A stretch of DNA of 64,000 bases, taken from assembly GCA_001915385.1 (NCBI GenBank), contig MNQK01000028.1:1-64000 (forward strand). The letters are read 5' to 3'. The position numbers and the translations under genes are program-made. The notes under the pieces were generated by a model. The model was not told the origin of the DNA. It saw only the letters and a list, made by a program, of their open reading frames with translations, and did not search any database. Source of the DNA: Bacteroidales bacterium 52_46. Its GTDB lineage: Bacteria > Bacteroidota > Bacteroidia > Bacteroidales > Muribaculaceae. Shown here piece after piece: positions 54,400 to 61,745 of this stretch (the first letter of the stretch is position 1; each line of letters opens with the position of its first letter).

Positions 54400-55155
54400 A
54401 TGGAACATACAATTTCGGTAAACTTGAAGATTTGGCGTCAGCGCGGTCCCAAAGAAAAAGGCCGTTTCGTCAACTATCATGTCGATAATGTGTCTACAGG
54501 AAGTTCTTTCCTCGAAATGCTCGATATGCTCAACCAGCAGCTCGTAGAGAAGGGTGAAGAACCTGTAGTATTTGATAATGACTGCCGCGAGGGTATCTGC
54601 GGTATGTGCTCGCTCTACATCAACGGACATCCCCACGGACCCGTACAGGGCATCACTACCTGCCAGTTGCACATGCGTAAATTCAACGATGGCGACACCA
54701 TCACCATCGAGCCGTGGCGCTCGGCTGCGTTCCCCGTAATCCGCGACCTTACTGTCGACCGCAACGCTTTCGATAAGATACAGCAGGCCGGCGGTTATGT
54801 GTCGTTCAACTGCGGCGGTGCTCCCGATGCCAACGCCACTCCCATCTCGAAAGAGGTAGCCGACGTGGCTATGGACTCTGCAACCTGTATCGGTTGCGGT
54901 GCCTGTGTGGCAGCCTGCAAGAACGGTTCGGCAATGCTTTTCGTATCGGCCAAGGTGAGCCAGTTCGCACTCCTTCCCCAGGGTCAGGTGGAACGCGCAC
55001 GTCGCGCCCGCGCCATGGTCAAAAAGATGGACGAGCTCGGTTTCGGTAACTGTACCAATACCGGCGCCTGCGCTGCAGAATGCCCCAAGAGCATTCCGTT
55101 GAGCAACATCGCCCGCCTCAACCGCGAATTTATCAAAGCAAAGTTCAAAGACTAA
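54400..55155 (+). CDS. sdhB: Succinate dehydrogenase/fumarate reductase iron-sulfur subunit
   Basis: 251 aa. [2Fe-2S] ligands in CREGICGMC plus the later Cys of TTCQLHM, [4Fe-4S]/[3Fe-4S] ligands in CIGCGACVAACKNG and NCTNTGACAAECPKSIPL. Links the FAD subunit to the cytochrome b heme and quinone. Last gene of the operon; a strong terminator follows at once. Confidence 0.97.
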   Translation: MEHTISVNLKIWRQRGPKEKGRFVNYHVDNVSTGSSFLEMLDMLNQQLVEKGEEPVVFDNDCREGICGMCSLYINGHPHGPVQGITTCQLHMRKFNDGDTITIEPWRSAAFPVIRDLTVDRNAFDKIQQAGGYVSFNCGGAPDANATPISKEVADVAMDSATCIGCGACVAACKNGSAMLFVSAKVSQFALLPQGQVERARRARAMVKKMDELGFGNCTNTGACAAECPKSIPLSNIARLNREFIKAKFKD

Positions 55156-55210
55156 GTCCAATAAAAAGAGAGGGGGCAGCCGGCGGCTGCCCCCTCTCTT
55201 TTTATTGGAC
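55156..55210 (+). terminator. Terminator of the sdh operon
   Basis: GTCCAATAAAAAGAGAGGGG and GCAGCC pair perfectly with GGCTGC and CCCCTCTCTTTTTATTGGAC. It starts within one base of the sdhB stop codon. Confidence 0.9.
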
Positions 55211-55214
55211 AATT

Positions 55215-55255
55215 CATAATTCTTGCTGCGCAAGCGCTAAAGCGATGACATAATT
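55215..55255. repeat. Second copy of the 41-nt dispersed module
   Basis: Matches 49405-49445: CATAATT, a TTGCTGCGCAAG core, AAGCGATGACATAATT. Flanked on the right by more CATAATT heptamers. Confidence 0.7.
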
Positions 55256-55293
55256 CATAATTCATAATTGGCCATGCGGGAGGGGGCGGAGGG

Positions 55294-55392
55294 CTCAGAG
55301 GACTCCGAGCACTCAGAGAACTCCGAGGACTCCGAGGGCTATGATTGCTCGGACGTGTCGGACAGGTCAGACCGGTCGGACAAGTCTGACGC
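55294..55392. repeat. 9-bp-period array, 11 units, CTCNGAG then GTCNGAC
   Basis: Eleven consecutive 9-mers in one register. The first five are CTCAGAG/CTCCGAG plus two bases, then CTATGATTG and CTCGGACGT form a transition, then four GTCNGACNN units follow (GTCGGACAG, GTCAGACCG, GTCGGACAA, GTCTGACGC). The unbroken register across two motif types suggests a common origin. Confidence 0.85.
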
Positions 55393-55416
55393 AATTGTGC
55401 CCGATGCATCGCAATT

Positions 55417-55444
55417 ATGAATTATGCATTATGCATTATGAATT
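55417..55444. repeat. Heptamer array ATGAATT / ATGCATT
   Basis: Four 7-bp units in register. They overlap the last codons of the gene on the minus strand (stop at 55429-55431), so the array now encodes its C-terminal residues. Confidence 0.7.
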
Positions 55445-56349
55445 GTTATCGTGGGGATTAGGGAGAGGGTGCAGCCGAGCGACTCTTTGAATGAGCAGAG
55501 TCCGTGGTTGGGGATGCCGTCGGTGGAGGATGTGCCGATGTTTACGATGGTGTAGCCGACGGCGTGGTAGTAGGTGAAGATGTGGTAAGGGAGTATGTTC
55601 ATGGGGCGTAGGTGCTCGAAGCCCGGGATGTCGCCCCAGTAGACCACATGGGCTATGCCGGGCGCTATGCGGTAGACGATTGCCGCGGCGACGTCGGTGT
55701 TGTCGTGGCGGAGTATGAAGGCGTCGATGTCGATTATTGACGATGTGGCTTCGAGATCGGCAAGCGTCATGGCGAGGTAGTAACCTTTGGCGGTGCGGTT
55801 GGCGGCTATGACGGCGTAGGCACGGGCAATGTCGACGGATTCAAATGCGAAATCCGATTTTTGCGCCTGATGGTATTTGTTGCGCGCTTTCGGTTTGAGG
55901 CGTTTTTCAAAGTATGGTGCGAGCGAGAGGTCATAGTGGTAGTTGTAGTCGAATATGACTGAAGATGCCATGTTGGCTGCTGTGCCGGTTATGGAGGCAA
56001 GCATCTGCGGAGCGATGAATGCCGGCGGGAGCACTATGCGCAGCGGGTAGGAGGCGAGGTGTTCCCTGACGCGTGTGAAGAAACTTTCGATGGTAGCGAG
56101 GCTTATATCGCGGTTCCAAGAGAGGGCGGCCATGGGTGCCGAGAACGGGGAGCGCCAGATGCCGTCACGCAGACCGGCTATCATACCCATCAGGGGGCGG
56201 CTGTCGGAGTCAAGGCCGGCAAGAAATTCGATGCGGGAGACCTTGGCGCTGTTGAGCATGTTGAAGGCCGCAGTGCCGAATGCCGTCGAAGGCGTCGGGA
56301 AAAGGCGTGCGTATTCGTCGGGCGTGACAGATACCAGATTCTCTATCAT
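55429..56349 (-). CDS. FemAB/GNAT-like acyltransferase family protein
   Basis: 306 aa cytosolic protein. No signal peptide. The C-terminal half (about 150-300) resembles the GNAT fold of FemAB-like proteins: KPKARNKYHQAQKSDFAFE, AAAIVYRIAPGIAHVVYWGD and YHIFTYYHAVGYTIVNIGTSS ... NHGLCSFKESLGC. Such proteins attach amino-acyl or acyl groups to cell-wall or lipid precursors, but substrates vary widely. The last residues fall in a heptamer repeat, so the gene's 3' end may have been reshaped by it. Confidence 0.6.
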   Translation of the reverse strand: MIENLVSVTPDEYARLFPTPSTAFGTAAFNMLNSAKVSRIEFLAGLDSDSRPLMGMIAGLRDGIWRSPFSAPMAALSWNRDISLATIESFFTRVREHLASYPLRIVLPPAFIAPQMLASITGTAANMASSVIFDYNYHYDLSLAPYFEKRLKPKARNKYHQAQKSDFAFESVDIARAYAVIAANRTAKGYYLAMTLADLEATSSIIDIDAFILRHDNTDVAAAIVYRIAPGIAHVVYWGDIPGFEHLRPMNILPYHIFTYYHAVGYTIVNIGTSSTDGIPNHGLCSFKESLGCTLSLIPTITIHNA

Positions 56350-56405
56350 GGATATATTGCGCGAAAAAATAGGAAATGGGGTGATTTTTTGTTATATTAA
56401 CGCGT

Positions 56406-56413
56406 CAAAGTTA
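56406..56413 (-). promoter_or_regulatory. Putative -7 box of the FemAB-like gene
   Basis: Plus-strand CAAAGTTA reads TAACTTTG on the minus strand, about 57 bp upstream of the start. Confidence 0.45.
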
Positions 56414-56445
56414 ATAAAAACCTTTAATAGATGAAAAAAAAGTGC

Positions 56446-56453
56446 TAACTTTG
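56446..56453 (+). promoter_or_regulatory. Putative -7 box of pnp
   Basis: TAACTTTG, 40 bp before the pnp ATG; a clear -33 is not seen. Confidence 0.5.
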
Positions 56454-56492
56454 TACGAATTTTTGAAGTATAAGAAAATATAAGACCAATTT

Positions 56493-58748
56493 ATGAACGT
56501 AATTAAGAAAACCATCGCACTGCCCGATGGCCGCGAGATTACCATCGAGACCGGCAAGCTGGCCAAACAGGCCGACGGCGCCGTTGAGCTTCGTCTCGGT
56601 GGCACGATGCTTCTCGCCACTGTTGTTACCGCCAAGGAGGCGGGCGAGGGAGTTGATTTCATGCCCCTCCAAGTAGAGTATAAGGAGAAATTCTCATCGG
56701 CAGGACGTTTTCCGGGCGGTTTCCTCAAACGTGAAGGCCGCGCTTCAGACTATGAGATTCTTACCTCGCGTCTGGTAGACCGTGTGCTCCGCCCTCTTTT
56801 CCCTGAAAATTACCATGCTGACACATTTGTAAACATCACCATGTATTCATCGGACGGCGTCGACATGCCCGACGCGCTTGCCGGACTGGCAGCGTCGGCC
56901 GCTCTCGCCGTTTCAGACATACCTTTCAACGGTCCTATCTCAGAAGTGCGCGTGGCCCGCGTAAACGGCGAATTTGTCATCGACCCCACTTTCGAGCAGC
57001 TTGAAAACGCTGACATGGAGCTGATGGTAGGCGCCACCTACGACAACATCATGATGGTCGAGGGTGAGATGAACGAAGTGTCGGAAGCCGACCTTCTCGC
57101 CGCTCTCAAGGCCGCCCACGATGCAATCAAGATACAGTGCAAGGCGCAGATGGAACTTGCCGAAGAGGTAGGCTCGACCGTTAAGCGTGAATATTGCCAC
57201 GAGACCAACGACGAGGAACTCCGCAAGGACGTGCACGACAAGTGCTACGACAAGGCATACGCCATCGCCAAGACCGGTTCGGCCGACAAGCACTGGCGCG
57301 CCGACTCGTTCGAGGCTATCTGCAACGAGTATATCGAATCGCTTCCCGAGGAGGAACGCGACGAGAAAGCTCCCCTCGTAAAGCGTTACTACCACGACGT
57401 CGAGAAAGAGGCAATGCGTCGCTGCGTGCTCGACGAAGGCATCCGTCTCGACGGCCGCAAGACTACCGAGATACGTCCTATCTGGTGTGAGACCGACTAT
57501 CTTCAGGCTCCCCACGGATCGGCAATTTTCACCCGCGGCGAGACTCAGGCTCTCGCTACCGTTACACTCGGAACGAAACTCGACGAGAAGATACTCGACG
57601 ATGTGCTCAACACAGGCCGCGAGCGTTTCCTTCTCCACTATAACTTCCCCCCCTTCTCGACCGGCGAGGCACGCCCGACACGTGGCGTAGGACGCCGCGA
57701 GGTAGGACACGGCAATCTGGCACACCGCGCGCTCAAACGCATGTTCCCCGACGATTTCCCCTACGTATGCCGTATCGTGAGCGATATCCTCGAATCCAAC
57801 GGTTCGTCGTCGATGGCTACCGTATGCGCCGGCACACTTTCGCTGCTCGACGCAGGCGTGAAGATGAAACGCCCCGTAGCAGGTATCGCGATGGGTCTGA
57901 TTTCCGACGGTGAGAAGTACGCCATCCTGAGCGATATTCTCGGCGATGAGGACCACCTCGGCGACATGGACTTCAAGGTGACCGGTACACGTGACGGTAT
58001 CACTGCAACGCAGATGGATATCAAGTGCGACGGCCTCTCTTACGAGATACTCGAACGCGCGCTCAACCAGGCCCGCGACGGACGTCTGCATATCCTCGAC
58101 ATCATCGAGGCAACTATCCCCGAACCCCGTGCCGACTACAAGTCCAACGTGCCGCGTATCGTCACCATGACTATCCCCAAAGACCTTATCGGCGCTGTCA
58201 TCGGCCCGGGCGGAAAAGTCATCCAGGGTATTCAGGAAGCATCGGGCGCTACCGTTTCTATCGACGAAATCGACGATGCAGGCTTCATAGAAGTGGCTGC
58301 CACCAACAAGGAGGCTATGGACAAGGCTATCAAGATGATTAACGAGATAGTCGAGCTTCCCGAGGAGGGCAAGGTATACACCGGTACCGTACGCTCTATC
58401 ATGGACTTCGGCGCATTCGTACAGTTCATGCCCAACCGCGACGGTCTGCTCCACATCTCCGAAATTTCATGGGAGCGTCTTGCCGACATGGAGGCATCGG
58501 GACTCAAGGAGGGCGACACCGTGCAGGTGAAACTGATCGAAATCGACAAGAAGACCGGCAAATACCGTCTGTCGATGCGTGCGCTCCAGCCCAAGCCCGA
58601 AGGCTACGTAGAGCCTGAACGTGCTCCTCGTGGCGATCGTGGCCCGCGCCGCGACCGTGGCGACAGAAACGACCGTGGCGGCGACCGCGGACCCCGCCGT
58701 GACCGTGGCGACCGTGGTCCCCGCAATGACCGCGGACCCCGCGAATAA
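56493..58748 (+). CDS. pnp: Polyribonucleotide nucleotidyltransferase (PNPase)
   Basis: 3'-to-5' phosphorolytic exoribonuclease. 751 aa: first RNase PH domain (about 5-145), helical linker, second RNase PH domain (about 330-560, with FSTGEARPTRGVGRREVGHG and NGSSSMATVCAG), KH domain (about 570-625, IGAVIGPGGKVIQ) and S1 domain (about 635-705, YTGTVRSIMDFGAFVQF). After that comes a 40-residue tail of Arg, Gly, Asp and Pro (about 709-751) in GDRGPRRDRGD-type repeats, a disordered RNA-binding segment that many PNPases lack. Confidence 0.97.
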   Translation: MNVIKKTIALPDGREITIETGKLAKQADGAVELRLGGTMLLATVVTAKEAGEGVDFMPLQVEYKEKFSSAGRFPGGFLKREGRASDYEILTSRLVDRVLRPLFPENYHADTFVNITMYSSDGVDMPDALAGLAASAALAVSDIPFNGPISEVRVARVNGEFVIDPTFEQLENADMELMVGATYDNIMMVEGEMNEVSEADLLAALKAAHDAIKIQCKAQMELAEEVGSTVKREYCHETNDEELRKDVHDKCYDKAYAIAKTGSADKHWRADSFEAICNEYIESLPEEERDEKAPLVKRYYHDVEKEAMRRCVLDEGIRLDGRKTTEIRPIWCETDYLQAPHGSAIFTRGETQALATVTLGTKLDEKILDDVLNTGRERFLLHYNFPPFSTGEARPTRGVGRREVGHGNLAHRALKRMFPDDFPYVCRIVSDILESNGSSSMATVCAGTLSLLDAGVKMKRPVAGIAMGLISDGEKYAILSDILGDEDHLGDMDFKVTGTRDGITATQMDIKCDGLSYEILERALNQARDGRLHILDIIEATIPEPRADYKSNVPRIVTMTIPKDLIGAVIGPGGKVIQGIQEASGATVSIDEIDDAGFIEVAATNKEAMDKAIKMINEIVELPEEGKVYTGTVRSIMDFGAFVQFMPNRDGLLHISEISWERLADMEASGLKEGDTVQVKLIEIDKKTGKYRLSMRALQPKPEGYVEPERAPRGDRGPRRDRGDRNDRGGDRGPRRDRGDRGPRNDRGPRE

Positions 58749-58762
58749 GCAGATTAAGCTGT

Positions 58763-58818
58763 AATACACAGATACATGACGGAGGCGTGCCGATACCGGT
58801 GCGCCTCCGCTGTGTAAT
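58763..58818 (+). terminator. Stem-loop after pnp
   Basis: TACACA, then GGAGGCG, pairs with CGCCTCC and TGTGTA. There is no strong U run; probable terminator. Confidence 0.55.
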
Positions 58819-58877
58819 ATTGCCGATACTATTGAAGTGAAATTAAAACTTGTGCGGGCACGATGAAGTGTATATAG

Positions 58878-58908
58878 TTGCGGACAACGAGAAAAATGAT
58901 TACTTTTG
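58878..58908 (+). promoter_or_regulatory. Promoter of the leader RNA and small XRE gene
   Basis: TTG (58878-58880) and TACTTTTG (58901-58908), 20 bp apart. The transcript would begin near 58915 and carry a leader of about 275 nt before the XRE start codon. Confidence 0.55.
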
Positions 58909-59043
58909 CGGAAAGCAATAGGGCACACCGGCTTGAGCCGTTGCCGATAACATTTTAAATTTTAAAATTAATTATAGATATAATCAGAAGATAACACGAT
59001 AAAATAATAATATTAGACATTGAGCTTCACGGCTCTTATCCTC

Positions 59044-59164
59044 ACTAACGAAAACCGCCAAAAAAATTCTGAGACGAGGATAAGCACCTATCGGAGTTCA
59101 GCCTGCTATGGGCTGGATTGCTTGTGCTTACACGTCTCAAGGCGCTTGGCGGTGCCACGTTAGT
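59044..59164 (+). ncRNA. Candidate structured RNA or leader element, five stacked helices
   Basis: Five nested helices, one inside the next: ACTAACG (59044-59050) with CGTTAGT (59158-59164); ACCGCCAA (59054-59061) with TTGGCGGT (59146-59153); TGAGACG (59070-59076) with CGTCTCA (59133-59139); TAAGCAC (59081-59087) with GTGCTTA (59124-59130); and AGTTCAGCC (59095-59103) with GGCTGGATT (59111-59119, two G-T pairs) closing a 7-nt loop. Small internal loops separate them. It could be a leader structure of the XRE gene, an independent RNA or a DNA hairpin; no known RNA family was recognised. Confidence 0.55.
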
Positions 59165-59190
59165 CGGTAGTCACAAACACTCAGCCCATT

Positions 59191-59403
59191 ATGGTACACA
59201 TAGGTCAGTTGATTAAGGAGGAGATGGCACGACAGCAACGCACACCCGCGTGGCTCGCGCGCCAAATCAATTGTGAGCGCCCCAATGTGTATTATATATT
59301 TTCCCAGACCAATATCAACACACAATTGCTTAAAGCCATAAGCAAGGCATTGAATAAAAATTTCTTCAGCTACTATACCGACAAGGAATGCGGCGTAAAA
59401 TGA
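59191..59403 (+). CDS. Small XRE/Cro-like HTH protein
   Basis: 70 aa. The first 60 residues form a helix-turn-helix (RTPAWLARQINCERPNVYYIFSQ), with the closing NINTQLLKAISKALNKNFFSYY characteristic of a short Bacteroidetes HTH family of unknown role. No effector domain. It lies after the structured leader and before two small exported-protein genes. Confidence 0.7.
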   Translation: MVHIGQLIKEEMARQQRTPAWLARQINCERPNVYYIFSQTNINTQLLKAISKALNKNFFSYYTDKECGVK

Positions 59404-59500
59404 TTATACGGAAACGTAAATTCTATTTACGCCCGTATCAGGTTGATATCGCTCGGCTTTTTATTCCTTTGTGAAGCAATTAATCTTTAAATTTATTAGT

Positions 59501-59887
59501 ATGAAAATGTTGAAAAGGATACTGCTTATTTTTGCATTGTTTGTGGCATTTGCCTCCAGTGCGCAGCAGAGAATTAAAGTGTCGGACGGATTGTATCTGG
59601 TGAGCTACGGCAATACCGCAGTGATTGAAGATGACATCAATCAGAAGTCAATATCCATAGAGGTGGCTCAGGACGGCATCGACAGGGCTACGGGCGAGAA
59701 AGTGTATAATGTAGTCTGCGGGAGGTGGACCAAAAGGGTTGTCAAAGATGGCCTGAAGGCAGCAATAGATGCGGGAGTCATAGCGGCTGCCGAAACTAAG
59801 GGAGCATCATTGATCGTGTCACAGGCCGCTAAACTTGTAGGTTACATTTATGATGATGTATGTGACTATTTCGGGTCTGATTTCTAA
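59501..59887 (+). CDS. Small exported protein of unknown function
   Basis: 128 aa from the ATG at 59501. Signal peptide (MKMLKRILLIFALFVAFASSAQ, cleavage about residue 21-22). The mature part has strand-like segments (LYLVSYGNTAVIEDDINQKSISIEVAQ) and an Ala-rich helix (about 80-112). No family recognised. Base composition is more AT-rich than flanking housekeeping genes. Confidence 0.65.
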   Translation: MKMLKRILLIFALFVAFASSAQQRIKVSDGLYLVSYGNTAVIEDDINQKSISIEVAQDGIDRATGEKVYNVVCGRWTKRVVKDGLKAAIDAGVIAAAETKGASLIVSQAAKLVGYIYDDVCDYFGSDF

Positions 59888-59916
59888 AATTCCAAACCAG
59901 TTATTTTTTAATTAAT

Positions 59917-60054
59917 ATGAGAACTCGAGTATCTAAATTAATAGTGGCGATAGTCCTTGCCGTAGTAGGAATGATGGCAGTCTCTTCATGTTCGACTGAA
60001 TTTAATGAGGGATTCAGACAGGGTTATAAAGCTACAACCGGAGTAGATTTGTGA
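59917..60054 (+). CDS. Small lipoprotein
   Basis: 45 codons. A lipoprotein-type signal (LIVAIVLAVVGMMAVSSC, Cys about 25) followed by only about 20 residues (FNEGFRQGYKATTGVDL). It is 29 bp after the exported protein and immediately before a terminator. Too short for a family call; codon pattern and context make it plausible. Confidence 0.5.
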   Translation: MRTRVSKLIVAIVLAVVGMMAVSSCSTEFNEGFRQGYKATTGVDL

Positions 60055-60074
60055 CGGTATTAAGATTTTATGAT

Positions 60075-60113
60075 AATCGGGGAGGAGGCGCTTGCGCTTT
60101 CTCCCCGATTTTT
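60075..60113 (+). terminator. Rho-independent terminator
   Basis: AATCGGGGAG pairs with CTCCCCGATT, inner GCGCTTGCGC loop region, followed by a short T run. It ends the small-gene island. Confidence 0.8.
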
Positions 60114-60136
60114 GTTATATTTGCGGGACGGGGGAG

Positions 60137-60180
60137 GCTATTGTAGCTAAATAGCTATCATAGCTGATATAGCTATTTAG
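60137..60180. repeat. Short TAGCTA array
   Basis: GCTATTGTAGCTA, then TAGCTATCA and TAGCTGATA, with 8-9 bp steps. The same unit as at 41134-41208. Confidence 0.65.
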
Positions 60181-60195
60181 GGACCATGCAGGCGC

Positions 60196-60327
60196 GGAGG
60201 GTGTTGCAGAATCCGATTTTAGCTGACCGCGGTTGAAAACCGCGGCTACTACTCAGCTGATTATCAGGGGGGCTTCGCACAGTAGCCGCGGTTTTTAACC
60301 GCGGAAAGTTTAGTTTTGCACCCCTCC
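60196..60327. repeat. Composite BIME-like inverted repeat, copy F
   Basis: Close relative of copy A including its flanks: outer arms GGAGGGTGTTGCAGA and TTTGCACCCCTCC, inner arms 60227-60251 and about 60280-60304, and the same spacer pattern (GATTATCAGG, CTTCGC). The right hairpin reads GGTTTTTAACC, so one arm has changed relative to the other. Confidence 0.8.
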
Positions 60328-60396
60328 TACCAGGGAATCGTGTCAGGAGCGAGTGGGTGTTTTTTTTGTTGTTGAAATTAAATTTTTTGTTTATTT

Positions 60397-61569
60397 ATGA
60401 TTGATTTTTCTTATTGTTCGCCTACGCGGTATGTGTTTGGGCGCGGGGCCGAGGAGAAGGTCGGCGAGCTGACGGCCGGTATGGGTGTGAAGAAGGTGTT
60501 GGTGGTGTCGGGGCACGCTTCGGCGCGTAAGTCGGGGTTGCTCGACAGGGTATTGACGGCTCTTTGCGCCGCCGGTATCAAGACTCTCGAGCTTACGGGC
60601 ATTGATCCTAATCCTACCGATGACCGAGTGTATGAGGGGATAGAGATATGCCGGCGCGAGGGTGTCGACAGCCTTGTGGCCGTGGGCGGAGGCAGCGCGA
60701 TTGACACGGCCAAGGCGATAGCGGGCGGTGTGGTGTACGACGGTGATTTCTGGGATTTCTACGAGGGGACGGCCATAATGCAGAAGGCGTTGCCGGTGGG
60801 TGTTGTGCTCACTATTCCGGCTGCCGGAAGCGAGGGGTCGGGCAACTCGGTCATCACCCGAAAGAGCGATATGAAGAAGATTTCGCTGCGGACGGACATG
60901 GCGTTGCGGCCGAAATTCGCGATACTCAATCCGGAACTGACATTCACTTTGCCGCCGTTCCAGATGGCGAGCGGTATCGCCGACATGATGGCGCATATCA
61001 TGGAGCGCTATTTTACCCCTACGGAGGATTGCGAGACTACCGACCGTGTGGCTGAAGGATTGCTCAAGGCCATCATCACGGAGGCGCCGCGCACTATGGC
61101 CAATCCCGACGACTACCAGCCGCGTGCCAATATCATGTGGGCCGGGACGCTTGCGCACAACGGCGTGTGCGGCTGCGGACGCGTGGAGGACTGGGTGAGC
61201 CACTTTATGGAGCATGAAATTTCGGCTGTGTATGGCGTGACGCATGGCGCGGGACTTGCCGTGGTGTTCCCGGCGTGGATGACGTTTATGGCCGACCATA
61301 AGCCGGAGCGTGTGGCGCAGTTTGCGCGGCGTGTGTTTGACGTGAAGGATAGCGACGACCGTGCGGCCGCCTTCGAGGGCATAGGCTGCCTGAGGGCATT
61401 CTACGGCTCTATAGGACTGCCTGTAAGTTTCGCCGAGCTTGGAATCGAGAATCCCGATATAGATTTGCTCGTGAAGCGTCTGCATGCCAACAAGGGTGAG
61501 GTGATAGGCGGGTATTACCGGCTTACGCAGGCGGAGACGTATGAAATCTTTAAGATAATGAGTAATTAG
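60397..61569 (+). CDS. Iron-containing alcohol dehydrogenase (YqhD/BdhA-like)
   Basis: 390 aa group III alcohol dehydrogenase. Nucleotide site VAVGGGSAIDTAKAIA (about 90-105), and metal-binding segments with Asp/His residues (GIADMMAHIMERYF and VTHGAGLAVVFPAW). YqhD-type members reduce aldehydes with NADPH; substrate and cofactor are not decidable here. Single gene between repeat elements. Confidence 0.9.
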   Translation: MIDFSYCSPTRYVFGRGAEEKVGELTAGMGVKKVLVVSGHASARKSGLLDRVLTALCAAGIKTLELTGIDPNPTDDRVYEGIEICRREGVDSLVAVGGGSAIDTAKAIAGGVVYDGDFWDFYEGTAIMQKALPVGVVLTIPAAGSEGSGNSVITRKSDMKKISLRTDMALRPKFAILNPELTFTLPPFQMASGIADMMAHIMERYFTPTEDCETTDRVAEGLLKAIITEAPRTMANPDDYQPRANIMWAGTLAHNGVCGCGRVEDWVSHFMEHEISAVYGVTHGAGLAVVFPAWMTFMADHKPERVAQFARRVFDVKDSDDRAAAFEGIGCLRAFYGSIGLPVSFAELGIENPDIDLLVKRLHANKGEVIGGYYRLTQAETYEIFKIMSN

Positions 61570-61740
61570 TAATTAGTAATGAGTAATTGTGGGAGGTAGG
61601 GTCATTAAGGTCATTAAGGACTTTAAGGTCGGACATGTCGGACGGGTCGGACATGTCTGACCTTTTGTGTGAGATTAGTGGCTGAGATTGCTCATTGCTA
61701 ATTACTAATTACTAATTGCTAATTGCTAATTGCTAATTGC
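61565..61740. repeat. Heptamer arrays flanking a 9-bp array
   Basis: TAATTAG/TAATGAG 7-mers overlap the end of the dehydrogenase gene (61561-61588). A strict 9-mer array of seven units spans 61601-61663 (GTCATTAAG x2, GACTTTAAG, GTCGGACAT, GTCGGACGG, GTCGGACAT, GTCTGACCT). GCTAATT/ACTAATT 7-mers follow (61697-61740). Confidence 0.85.
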
Positions 61741-61745
61741 CTGAA

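Larger units (their letters stand above)
58749..59190. other. Intergenic region: pnp terminator, promoter and structured leader
   Basis: 442 bp with no protein gene. It holds a hairpin after pnp (58763-58818), a promoter (58878-58908), a small hairpin CGGCTTGAGCCG (58929-58940) and the nested stem-loop 59044-59164. Confidence 0.7.
60055..60396. other. Intergenic region with terminator and repeat elements
   Basis: 342 bp. It holds the terminator 60075-60113, a short TAGCTA array (60137-60180) and composite element F (60196-60327). No gene is supported. Confidence 0.7.

Noticed and set aside
55294..55392. 9-bp array as a coding repeat
   Set aside because: Period 9 would suit a 3-residue repeat, but no frame across it joins a credible protein and all five arrays are between genes.
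59044..59164. Integron attC site
   Set aside because: Outer arms look like ACTAAC/GTTAGT, but they miss the GTTRRRY core (GTTAGTC), the helices are too numerous, and there is no integrase gene nearby.
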